Of a stretch of DNA of 64,000 nucleotides, positions 53,225 through 61,269 are shown one piece after another. The stretch comes from Sphingomonas naphthae (GTDB lineage Bacteria > Pseudomonadota > Alphaproteobacteria > Sphingomonadales > Sphingomonadaceae). The DNA lies in the NCBI RefSeq assembly GCF_028607085.1, contig NZ_CP117411.1:2976001-3040000 (forward strand), read 5' to 3'. Under the pieces are notes generated by a model that saw only the letters and a list, made by a program, of their open reading frames with translations, made no database searches and was not told the DNA's origin. The position numbers were made by a program, and so were the translations under genes. Each line of letters opens with the position of its first letter. Position 1 is the stretch's first letter.

Positions 53225-53740
53225 TTATTCAGGCAGGCGCGCGGTCAGGGTCGAGACGGTGTCCCCGGCGGCCGTCGCGATGGCCGTGACCTTTTCCGCC
53301 GCCTCCTCGATCGCGGCGAGGTCGGCGTCGGTCGCGTTGGGGTGGGCTTCGCGCAGGGCGTCGATCTGTTGCGCCGCATCCTGCACCCCGCCGCGCGCCG
53401 ATTGCAGGCCCGACAGCGCCGTCTGCGCCGCGACCCAGGCGTCGCTGCCGACCGGCTGGCCCTTCGCGCGATCGACCGCCGCCGTCGCCTTGGCCTCTTC
53501 CGCCGCGAAGGCGCGCTGGCCGGCGTCGGCCGCCTTCAGCGCGGCTTCGATCTTCGCCACGATCGCCGGATCGGCCGCCGCCGGGGTCGCCTCGGCGACG
53601 GGGCCGGCGATCGGGGCGTCGACGTCCGCCGTCTTTTCGATCGGGCGGGGGGCAAGCGAGGGGGCGTTGCCGATGGGGCCGCTGCAGCCGACCAGCAGGA
53701 GCGGAAGCGCGACGAGGCCGAGGACGGGGAGGCGGATCAT
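53225..53740 (-). CDS. Predicted lipoprotein with helical domain
   Basis: 171 residues with lipobox LVGC (Cys19), a Pro/Ala linker and a helical domain (about 50-165; KIEAALKAADAGQRAFAAEEAK). No family was recognised. Its stop is three bases from the convergent Tam41-like gene stop, and it lies downstream of the LysR gene on the same strand. Confidence 0.75.
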   Translation of the reverse strand: MIRLPVLGLVALPLLLVGCSGPIGNAPSLAPRPIEKTADVDAPIAGPVAEATPAAADPAIVAKIEAALKAADAGQRAFAAEEAKATAAVDRAKGQPVGSDAWVAAQTALSGLQSARGGVQDAAQQIDALREAHPNATDADLAAIEEAAEKVTAIATAAGDTVSTLTARLPE

Positions 53741-53760
53741 GCCCTTCCCTAGCGCGGCCG

Positions 53761-54639
53761 TCAGCGTCCCGCCAGCCGGCCGCGCTCGGCCTCGGCCAGC
53801 GCGGTCAGCCACTCGACGAAGCGGCGGACGCGCGGGACGGCGCGCGTATCCTGATGCACCACCAGCCAGAAGGCGCGGCGGATCGCGACCTGCGGCAGCA
53901 CACGCATCAACGCCGGATCGCCGTCCGCGATGAAGCAGGGCAGCACCGCGATCCCCGCCCCGGCCTCCGCCAGCCGATATTGGGCGATGATGCTGGAGGA
54001 TCGCAACGCCGGCTCCAGCCCGGGCTCGACCTCGTCGAGATAGTCGAGTTCGGGGGCGTACATCAGATCGGGGATATAGCCGATCAGCGGGTGGCGCCGC
54101 AGATCGGTGACCGTATCGGCCGGCGGCGCATCCGCGAAATAGGCCCGCGCGGCGTATAGGCCCAGACCATAGTCGATGAGCTTGCGCGTTACCACCGGCC
54201 CCCGGCGCGGGCGGGCGAGCATGATCGCCACATCGGTCTCTCGTCGCGACGGACTGAGGAAGCCGCTGGTGGCGACCAGATCGACCCGCACGCCGGGGTT
54301 GGCGGCGGTGAAGTCGCCGAGCCGGGGCGCGACGAACCAGCCTCCGAAGCCTTCGGAGGCGGACACGCGCAGCAGGCCCCTGCCCGTCTCGCCATCGCCC
54401 TCATCGACCCCGTCGAGCATCCGGGCGACCGCCTCGGCTCGGGCGAACAACGCTTCGCCCGCTTCGGTCAACCGCTGGCCGTCGCGCCGCTGTTCGAGCA
54501 AAGTCTGGCCCACCGCCTTTTCCAGCCGGCGCAACCGCCGACCCGCCGTGGTGGGATCGATGCCGAGCTGCGCCGCCGCGCGGCCGATCTGGCGAGCGCG
54601 GGCGACGGTTGCGAAAATGCGCAGGTCATCCCAGTCCAT
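53761..54639 (-). CDS. LysR-family transcriptional regulator
   Basis: A 292-residue LTTR. The N-terminal winged helix (1-60; RQIGRAAAQLGIDPTTAGRRLRRLEKAVG) precedes the periplasmic-binding-fold effector domain (about 85-285). It is divergent from the valine-catabolic operon, so it is the likely local activator. Its intergenic region holds a TGCAG-N7-CTGCA dyad. The effector is unknown. Confidence 0.9.
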   Translation of the reverse strand: MDWDDLRIFATVARARQIGRAAAQLGIDPTTAGRRLRRLEKAVGQTLLEQRRDGQRLTEAGEALFARAEAVARMLDGVDEGDGETGRGLLRVSASEGFGGWFVAPRLGDFTAANPGVRVDLVATSGFLSPSRRETDVAIMLARPRRGPVVTRKLIDYGLGLYAARAYFADAPPADTVTDLRRHPLIGYIPDLMYAPELDYLDEVEPGLEPALRSSSIIAQYRLAEAGAGIAVLPCFIADGDPALMRVLPQVAIRRAFWLVVHQDTRAVPRVRRFVEWLTALAEAERGRLAGR

Positions 54640-54651
54640 TGCCTGCGTTTA

Positions 54652-54697
54652 TGCAGCCCCTATCTGCACGTCCATCCCTTGCCATGCAGGGTTGCAG
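54652..54697. promoter_or_regulatory. Candidate LysR-type binding sites
   Basis: The dyad TGCAGCCCCTATCTGCA (54652-54668) plus two direct TGCAG copies at 54685-54689 and 54693-54697. They lie between the divergent LysR and mmsA genes, 13 bp from the LysR start and about 50-95 bp from mmsA. Confidence 0.5.
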
Positions 54698-54746
54698 GCC
54701 CGACAAGGCACCGAACCGGTCTCACGACCCAGACAGGATGACGGAC

Positions 54747-56252
54747 ATGGCCACCGCTTCGCGCGTGATCGATCATTATATCAGCGGTGGCGCGCCCGCC
54801 CCCACCCGCCGCGGAGATGTGTTCGATCCGAACACCGGCCGGGTGCAGGCGAGCGTGGCGCTGGGCGATCAGGCGGTGCTCGATCGGGCGGTGCAGGCGG
54901 CGCTCGCCGCACAGCCGGGCTGGGCCGCGACCAACCCGCAGCGCCGCGCCCGTGTGATGTTCCGCTTCAAGGAGCTGATCGAGGCGAACATGGAGGAGCT
55001 GGCGCGCCTGCTCTCGTCCGAACATGGCAAGGTGATCGCGGATTCGAAGGGCGACATCCAGCGCGGGCTGGAGGTGATCGAATTCTGCTGCGCCGCGCCG
55101 CATCTTACCAAGGGCGAATATACGATCGGCGCCGGCCCCGGCATCGATGTCTATTCGATGCGCGTGCCGCTCGGCATCGGCGCGGGCATCACGCCGTTCA
55201 ACTTTCCCGGCATGATCCCGATGTGGATGTTCGGCCCGGCGATCGTGACAGGCAACGCCTTCATCCTGAAGCCCAGCGAGCGCGATCCTTCGGTGCCGGT
55301 GCGCCTGGCCGAGCTGATGAAGGAAGCGGGGCTGCCCGACGGCATCCTGCAGGTCGTCCATGGCGACAAGGAGATGGTGGACGCGATCCTCGACCATCCC
55401 GAGATCAAGGCGGTCAGCTTCGTCGGCTCCTCCGACATCGCCCACTATGTCTATTCGCGCGGCACGCAGGCCGGCAAGCGCGTGCAGGCGATGGGCGGCG
55501 CCAAGAATCACGGCATCGTCATGCCCGACGCCGATCTCGACCAGGTAGTGGCGGACCTCTCGGGCGCGGCCTTCGGCTCGGCGGGCGAGCGCTGCATGGC
55601 GCTGCCGGTGGTGGTGCCGGTGGGCGACGACACCGCCGAGCGCCTCAAGGCCAAGCTGCTGCCCGCGATCGAGGCGCTGCGCGTCGGCATTTCGACCGAC
55701 GATCAGGCGCATTACGGCCCGGTCGTCACCGCAGCCCACAAGGCGAAGATCGAAAGCTATATCCAGATGGGCGTCGACGAAGGCGCAGACTTGGTGGTCG
55801 ACGGGCGCGGTTTCAAATTGCAGGGTTATGAGGACGGCTTCTTCGTCGGCCCAACCCTGTTCGACCGGGTGACGACCGACATGCGGACCTATCAGGAGGA
55901 AATCTTCGGCCCCGTGCTCCAGATGGTGCGTGCCAGGGATTTCGAGGAAGCGGTGGCGCTGCCGTCGAAGCACCAATATGGCAATGGCGTCGCGATCTTC
56001 ACGCGCAACGGCCACGCCGCACGCGAATTCGCCGCGCGGATCAATGTCGGCATGGTCGGCATCAACGTGCCGATCCCGGTGCCGGTCGCCTACCACAGCT
56101 TCGGCGGATGGAAGCGCTCGGGCTTTGGCGACCATAATCAGCACGGCATGGAAGGCATCCGCTTCTGGACCAAGACCAAGACCGTGACGCAGCGCTTCCC
56201 AGACGGATCGCCGCAGGGCGACAGCAGCTTCGTCATCCCGACGATGGGGTGA
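54747..56252 (+). CDS. mmsA: Methylmalonate-semialdehyde dehydrogenase (CoA-acylating)
   Basis: A 501-residue aldehyde dehydrogenase that converts (methyl)malonate semialdehyde plus CoA and NAD to propionyl/acetyl-CoA, CO2 and NADH. The catalytic Cys is in GERCMALPVVV near residue 282. FNFPGMIPMWMFGPAI and PVAYHSFGGWKRSGFGD are family marks. ATG 54747 is preferred because AGGA is eight bases upstream; 54738 is possible. First in a valine-degradation operon. Confidence 0.94.
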   Translation: MATASRVIDHYISGGAPAPTRRGDVFDPNTGRVQASVALGDQAVLDRAVQAALAAQPGWAATNPQRRARVMFRFKELIEANMEELARLLSSEHGKVIADSKGDIQRGLEVIEFCCAAPHLTKGEYTIGAGPGIDVYSMRVPLGIGAGITPFNFPGMIPMWMFGPAIVTGNAFILKPSERDPSVPVRLAELMKEAGLPDGILQVVHGDKEMVDAILDHPEIKAVSFVGSSDIAHYVYSRGTQAGKRVQAMGGAKNHGIVMPDADLDQVVADLSGAAFGSAGERCMALPVVVPVGDDTAERLKAKLLPAIEALRVGISTDDQAHYGPVVTAAHKAKIESYIQMGVDEGADLVVDGRGFKLQGYEDGFFVGPTLFDRVTTDMRTYQEEIFGPVLQMVRARDFEEAVALPSKHQYGNGVAIFTRNGHAAREFAARINVGMVGINVPIPVPVAYHSFGGWKRSGFGDHNQHGMEGIRFWTKTKTVTQRFPDGSPQGDSSFVIPTMG

Positions 56253-56297
56253 GCTATCTCCTCCCCGTGCCGGGGAGGAACAGGCTAAGGCATTGCC

Positions 56298-57443
56298 ATG
56301 ACCAACCAGTTCGACCTGACCGAGGACCAGCGTGCCATTCAGGAGATGGCGCGAAGGTTCACCGCCGATGCCATCACCCCCCAGGCCGCGGCATGGGACG
56401 AGGCGCATCACCTGCCGCGCGACGTGATCGCCGAGGCGGCGGCGCTCGGCTTCGGGGGCATCTATGTCAGCGAGGCAGGCGGCGGGATCGGGCTGGGGCG
56501 GCTGGAATCGGCGCTCATCATGGAGGCGATGGCCTATGGCTGCCCCTCCACCTCGGCCTTCATCTCGATCCACAACATGTGCGCGTGGATGATCGACAGC
56601 TATGGCTCGGCCGCGGTGAAGGCGAAATATCTCCCCGGCCTCGTCGCCTGCGAGACGCTCGGCAGCTACTGCCTGACCGAGCCGGGATCGGGATCGGACG
56701 CGGCCGCGCTCAAGACGCGCGCGGTGCGGGAGGGCGACGAATGGGTGGTGTCGGGATCCAAGGCGTTCATCTCGGGTGGCGGCGAGAATGAGATATATCT
56801 CGTCATGGTCCGCACCGGCGGCGAGGGGCCGAAGGGCATTTCCTGCCTGCTGATCGAAAAGGACATGCCCGGCGTCTCCTTCGGCGCGCAGGAGAAGAAG
56901 CTCGGCTGGCATTCGCAGCCAACCGCGCAGGTCAATCTGGACGGGGTGCGGGTGCCGGTCGCCAACATGGTGGGCGCCGAGGGGCAGGGCTTTTCGATCG
57001 CGATGGCGGGGCTCGATGGCGGGCGGCTCAATATCGGCGCCTCCTCGCTGGGCGGGGCGCAGCGCTGCCTCGACGAGGCGATCGCCTATACCAAAGAGCG
57101 CCGCCAGTTCGGACAGGCGATCGCGGATTTCCAGAACACGCAATTCGCCCTCGCCGACATGGAGACGGAGCTTCAGGCGGCGCGGACCCTGCTCTACACC
57201 GCGGCCGCCAAGGTGACGGCGGGCGCGCCCGACAAGACGCGCTTCGCGGCGATGGCCAAGCGTTTCGCCACAGACACCGGCTCATCGGTCGCCGATCGGG
57301 CGCTGCAGCTGCATGGCGGCTACGGCTATCTGATGGATTATCCGATCGAGCGCATCTGGCGCGACCTCAGGGTCCACCGCATCCTGGAGGGCACCAACGA
57401 AGTGATGCGGATGATTACCGCGCGCGATCTACTGAAGGGCTGA
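56298..57443 (+). CDS. Acyl-CoA dehydrogenase, probable isobutyryl-CoA dehydrogenase
   Basis: A 381-residue FAD acyl-CoA dehydrogenase. Segments include CLTEPGSGSDAAALKT, the flavin-interacting WVVSGSKAFISGGGE, and ERRQFGQAIADFQNTQFALADM, then LHGGYGYLMDYPIERIWRDLRVHRILEGTNEVMRMI. Position between mmsA and the hydrolase supports isobutyryl-CoA to methacrylyl-CoA oxidation, the first step of the valine branch. Other branched-chain substrates remain possible. Confidence 0.88.
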   Translation: MTNQFDLTEDQRAIQEMARRFTADAITPQAAAWDEAHHLPRDVIAEAAALGFGGIYVSEAGGGIGLGRLESALIMEAMAYGCPSTSAFISIHNMCAWMIDSYGSAAVKAKYLPGLVACETLGSYCLTEPGSGSDAAALKTRAVREGDEWVVSGSKAFISGGGENEIYLVMVRTGGEGPKGISCLLIEKDMPGVSFGAQEKKLGWHSQPTAQVNLDGVRVPVANMVGAEGQGFSIAMAGLDGGRLNIGASSLGGAQRCLDEAIAYTKERRQFGQAIADFQNTQFALADMETELQAARTLLYTAAAKVTAGAPDKTRFAAMAKRFATDTGSSVADRALQLHGGYGYLMDYPIERIWRDLRVHRILEGTNEVMRMITARDLLKG

Positions 57444-57478
57444 AGGGTCTGGCGGGGTGGGCGAACGGAGCCAATGAC

Positions 57479-58528
57479 ATGACCGACGACGTCCTCATTT
57501 CCATCGATGGCCCCACCGGGCGGCTGTCGCTCAATCGCCCCAAGGCGATCCACGCGCTCAACACCGGCATGTGCCGGGCGATGCTGGCGGCGCTGGTGGA
57601 CTGGCGGAGCGATCCGGCGGTACGGCTCGTGATGATCGACCATGCCGCGGGGCGCGGTTTCTGCGCGGGCGGGGATATCCGCGCGCTATGGGAAAGCGGC
57701 GGCGGCGACGGAGCGATCGCGCGGGACTTCTTCCGCATCGAATATCAGTTGAACCATCTGCTGTTCACCTACGCCAAGCCGGTGATGGCGTTCATGGACG
57801 GGATCACGATGGGCGGCGGGGTCGGCATCAGCCAGCCCGCGAAATATCGCATCGCCACCGAACGCACCGTCTATGCCATGCCGGAAACCGGCATCGGCCT
57901 GTTTCCCGACGTCGGTGCCGGCTGGTATCTCTCGCGCCTGCCTGGCCGCACGGGGCCATGGTTGGCTGTGACCGGCGCGCGGATCGACGGGGCCGACTGC
58001 CTCGCCCTCGGGCTCGCCACGCACTACGTCCCCTCCGGGGCGCTGTCGCAGCTCAAGGCCGATCTGGTCGCCCGCCCCGGCGATATCGAGGGCGTGCTGG
58101 CCGCCGCGTCGGCCACCCCGCCCGAGAGCAAGATCGCGGGCTGGCGCGCCGACATCGACCGGCTGTTCGCCAGCGACCGCTATGAGGACATTCTCGCCGC
58201 GCTGGAGGCGGACGGCGGCGAATGGGCGGCCGCCCAGCGCGCCACGCTCGCCACCAAGTCGCCGCAGGCGTGCAAGGTTTCGCTACGCGAACTGGCCGAG
58301 AGCCTGCGCCTGACCGATTTCGCCGACGAGATGCGGATGGAATATGGCATCGGCACCAAGGTGGTGCAGCGCCACGACTTCCTCGAGGGCGTCCGCGCGC
58401 TGATCGTCGACAAGGACAATCAGCCGCGCTGGGAACCGGCGACGCCCGAAGCGGTCACCGATCACCTGATCGACACCATCTTCGCCCCGCTCGACCCCGC
58501 CGAGGCGTGGGAGCCCTATCGCGGCTGA
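57479..58528 (+). CDS. 3-hydroxyisobutyryl-CoA hydrolase (enoyl-CoA hydratase superfamily)
   Basis: A 349-residue crotonase-fold enzyme. GGGVGISQPAKYRIATERTVYAMPETGIGLFPDVGAGWYLSRLPG carries, in pieces, the HIBCH signature MPETGIGLFPDVG, and FCAGGDIRALWE is the oxyanion loop. It hydrolyses 3-hydroxyisobutyryl-CoA to the free acid. It lies 35 bp after the acyl-CoA dehydrogenase and 33 bp before mmsB. An enoyl-CoA hydratase for methacrylyl-CoA is not found separately here. Confidence 0.88.
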   Translation: MTDDVLISIDGPTGRLSLNRPKAIHALNTGMCRAMLAALVDWRSDPAVRLVMIDHAAGRGFCAGGDIRALWESGGGDGAIARDFFRIEYQLNHLLFTYAKPVMAFMDGITMGGGVGISQPAKYRIATERTVYAMPETGIGLFPDVGAGWYLSRLPGRTGPWLAVTGARIDGADCLALGLATHYVPSGALSQLKADLVARPGDIEGVLAAASATPPESKIAGWRADIDRLFASDRYEDILAALEADGGEWAAAQRATLATKSPQACKVSLRELAESLRLTDFADEMRMEYGIGTKVVQRHDFLEGVRALIVDKDNQPRWEPATPEAVTDHLIDTIFAPLDPAEAWEPYRG

Positions 58529-58561
58529 GCCCCGCGCCAACGAACCATAAGGGAGAGAGAC

Positions 58562-59446
58562 ATGCGCATCGGTTTCATCGGCCTCGGCAACATGGGCGGC
58601 GGCATGGCGGCCAATCTGGCGAAGGCCGGACATCCGGTGGCGGCGTTCGATCTGTCGGCCGAGGCGGTGGCGCGCGCGGTCGCGGCGGGCTGCACCGCCG
58701 CCGGGAGCGCGGCGGAAGCGGCGACGGGCGCCGAGGCGGTCGTCACGATGCTGCCGGCCGGCACGCATGTCCGCGCCGTCTATGGCGACAGCATCATCCC
58801 CGCCGCCGCGCCCGGCACGCTCTTTCTGGATTGCTCCACGATCGACACCGCCTCGGCCCGTGCCGTGATCGCGCAGGCGGCGGCGGCGGGCTTCGCGATG
58901 GTCGATGCGCCGGTCTCGGGCGGCATCGCGGCCGCCAACGGCGGCACGCTCACCTTCATGGTCGGCGGCGAGCCCGAGGCCTTCGCCCGCGCCCGGCCGA
59001 TCCTCGATCACATGGGCAAGGCGGTGATCCATGCCGGCGGCGCGGGCGCGGGCCAGGCCGCCAAGATCTGCAACAACATGCTGCTCGGCGCGACGATGGT
59101 CGCCACCTGCGAGGCGTTCGTGCTGGCCGAGAAACTGGGGCTCGACCTCCAGACCTTCTACGACATCTCGTCCAAGGCGAGCGGGCAGAGCTGGTCGATG
59201 ACGAGCTATTGCCCCGTCCCCGGCGTCGGCCCGGAAACCCCCGCCGATCGCAATTACGAAGGCGGCTTCGCGACCGGACTGATGCTGAAGGATCTGAAGC
59301 TCGCCATCCAGGCCGCACAGGACGCCGGCGCATCGGTGCCGATGGGGTCGAGCGCGGGCGCGCTGTATCAGGCGCTGGCCAACACGGGCGCGGCCGGCAA
59401 GGATTTCTCGGCGATGATCCGCTTCCTCGACGGCAAGGCTGCCTAG
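58562..59446 (+). CDS. mmsB: 3-hydroxyisobutyrate dehydrogenase
   Basis: A 294-residue NAD-dependent dehydrogenase. The Rossmann motif GFIGLGNMGGGMAANL is at 4-19; the substrate loop DAPVSGGIAAANGGTLTFMVGG and the catalytic lysine in GAGQAAKICNNM (about residue 167) define the family. It oxidises 3-hydroxyisobutyrate to methylmalonate semialdehyde, the mmsA substrate, and so closes the pathway. It overlaps the convergent membrane-protein gene by four bases. Confidence 0.93.
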   Translation: MRIGFIGLGNMGGGMAANLAKAGHPVAAFDLSAEAVARAVAAGCTAAGSAAEAATGAEAVVTMLPAGTHVRAVYGDSIIPAAAPGTLFLDCSTIDTASARAVIAQAAAAGFAMVDAPVSGGIAAANGGTLTFMVGGEPEAFARARPILDHMGKAVIHAGGAGAGQAAKICNNMLLGATMVATCEAFVLAEKLGLDLQTFYDISSKASGQSWSMTSYCPVPGVGPETPADRNYEGGFATGLMLKDLKLAIQAAQDAGASVPMGSSAGALYQALANTGAAGKDFSAMIRFLDGKAA

Positions 59447-59922
59447 GCGAGCCCCGGCAGCGGCGGCGCGCCCTCGGCCCGGCGCAGCACCGGGCTGGGC
59501 GCGGGGGCCTCGCGCCGGCGCTTGCGTTCGGCGCGGGAGGCGCGGCACGATCGACGATCGGCCGCATAGCCCGCGCCGAGAACGAACATCATGCTCGCCA
59601 GCACCATCGCCGGCGGGGCACCGCGCAGCGCGACGCCGATCGCGAGGCCCAGCATCATGCCGGTGACGAACCAGCCGGCGCGCACCGTCCGCGCGATCAG
59701 ATCGGCCACATAGGCGCCAAGGAAGGTCGCGACGAACCAGCCGAGCGCGATCATCAGCACGCCTTCGGCCTGCACGTCGCCGATCAGCGGGATCATCTCG
59801 GTCACCCCCGGCTGCGGTGCGGCATAGCCCAGCGGGAAGAGGACGTGCGCGCCCATCCGCGCGAAGATCAGCGCCAGCAGCGCGAAGCCGAAGCCCGCGA
59901 GCGATCCGATGATGACGGCCAT
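59443..59922 (-). CDS. Four-helix membrane protein of unknown function
   Basis: A 159-residue protein with about four hydrophobic segments (1-30, 55-80, 85-105, 110-130) and a basic C-terminal tail. No family was recognised. The start at 59922 is supported by AGGAGG nine bases upstream. It is convergent with mmsB. Confidence 0.75.
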   Translation of the reverse strand: MAVIIGSLAGFGFALLALIFARMGAHVLFPLGYAAPQPGVTEMIPLIGDVQAEGVLMIALGWFVATFLGAYVADLIARTVRAGWFVTGMMLGLAIGVALRGAPPAMVLASMMFVLGAGYAADRRSCRASRAERKRRREAPAPSPVLRRAEGAPPLPGLA

Positions 59923-60032
59923 GGGCGCCCCTCCTGCCCGAATCGCTATCATAGTCGCGACTCGGGCAAAAGCCTTTGCAGCCGCGTGGAACAGCGCCGG
60001 CCACGCCACGTTCGGAGGGATAGCGACAAGCC

Positions 60033-61160
60033 ATGGGGGCGGTGGTGAGCGACGATTTCCTGATCTTGCGGCCCGACGACGTCGATCTGTCGCGCTCGCC
60101 GCTGCGACGCGGGATCGATGAGCCGACCCATGTGCTGGGCGCCTTCAACCCCGGCTTCACCCGGCTGGCGAACGGCAATCTGCTGATGATGGTGCGGGTG
60201 GCCGAGGCGCTTTCCCAGCCGGTGGACGGCGATGCCGTGCGCGCGATCCGCTGGACGGCGGACGGCTATGCGCTGGATCGCCATCCGCTCGATCAGGTCG
60301 ACATGACCGATCCGCGCCAGTTCGAGCTGCGCGGGCGCGGCAACCGCATCCTCGCGCTCACGTCGCTGTCGTGGCTGCTGCCGGTGGAGTTGTCCGCCGA
60401 CGGCCGCACGGTGATCGCGGTGCATTACGACAAGGCGATCGAGCCCGCAGCGCGCTATCAGGATTATGGCGTCGAGGATGCGCGGATCAGCCGCATCGGC
60501 GACCTGTGGTACATGACGACCTGCTCGGTCTCGGCCGAGCGCCATTCGACGACCCTGCACGTCTCGTCGGACGGGCTGCATTATGACCTGAAAGGCATCA
60601 TCCTCGATCATCAGAACAAGGACATGCTGTTCTTCGAGGGGCTCGTCGGCGGCAAGTTCCTCGCGCTGACCCGCCCCTTGGGGGAATGCTATTTCGCCTA
60701 CCCGCCCGGCAGCGAATGGGCCGGTGGCCCCTCGATCAACATGGCACAGTCGCCCGACGCGCTCCACTGGAAGCCGCTCGATACGCCTGGCCTGCGCGCG
60801 CGGGCGGGATCGACATCGGCGATGAAGATCGGCGGCGGCACCCCGCCGATCCTGACCGACGCGGGCTGGCTGACGATCTATCATGGCGTCGAGCGGCAAG
60901 CGACGGTGGGCATCTACCGCAGCTTCTGGGCGCTGCTCGACCGCGACGATCCCTCGCGCGTGCTGCGGATGGAGGATGCCGCGCCGCTGCTGGAGGCGTC
61001 CCCCGCACTGACGGCGGACATCGCGCACCAGATGTATCTGCCGACGCCGGTGGTGTTCACGACCGGCATGGTCGACGCGGGCGATCATTATGTCGTGGCC
61101 AGCGGCGAGGCGGACCTGGCCTGCCGGATCACGCTGATCCCGAAGGCGCGGTTCCTGTGA
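60033..61160 (+). CDS. Glycoside hydrolase/phosphorylase family 130 protein
   Basis: A 375-residue five-bladed propeller enzyme of GH130, whose members phosphorolyse beta-1,2- or beta-1,4-mannosides or hydrolyse them. Family features: FNPGFTRLANGNLLMMVR near residue 35, EDARISRIGDLWYMTTC, and GGGTPPILTDAGWLTIYHGV. It starts ATG 60033 after GGAGGG. It is followed after a repeat by GH13 and GT4 genes on the same strand. Confidence 0.84.
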   Translation: MGAVVSDDFLILRPDDVDLSRSPLRRGIDEPTHVLGAFNPGFTRLANGNLLMMVRVAEALSQPVDGDAVRAIRWTADGYALDRHPLDQVDMTDPRQFELRGRGNRILALTSLSWLLPVELSADGRTVIAVHYDKAIEPAARYQDYGVEDARISRIGDLWYMTTCSVSAERHSTTLHVSSDGLHYDLKGIILDHQNKDMLFFEGLVGGKFLALTRPLGECYFAYPPGSEWAGGPSINMAQSPDALHWKPLDTPGLRARAGSTSAMKIGGGTPPILTDAGWLTIYHGVERQATVGIYRSFWALLDRDDPSRVLRMEDAAPLLEASPALTADIAHQMYLPTPVVFTTGMVDAGDHYVVASGEADLACRITLIPKARFL

Positions 61161-61167
61161 CCCGCTT

Positions 61168-61254
61168 CGTCATTGCGAGCGCAGCGAAGCAATCCAGCTC
61201 CTCACCCGAAGCGTGCGGCACGGGCTGGATCGCGTCGCTGCACTCGCGATGACG
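61168..61254. repeat. REP family A palindrome, diverged right arm
   Basis: The left arm CGTCATTGCGAGCGCAGCGA is typical; the right arm has CTGGATCGCGTCGCTGCACT followed by CGCGATGACG, with several changes from the other copies. It occupies the gap between the GH130 and GH13 genes. Confidence 0.75.
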
Positions 61255-61269
61255 AGGGAATATAACGAG

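Noticed and set aside
23026-61254. CRISPR-like interpretation of the dispersed repeats
   Set aside because: Copies are far apart, palindromic and intergenic; there is no regular spacing, spacer set or cas gene.
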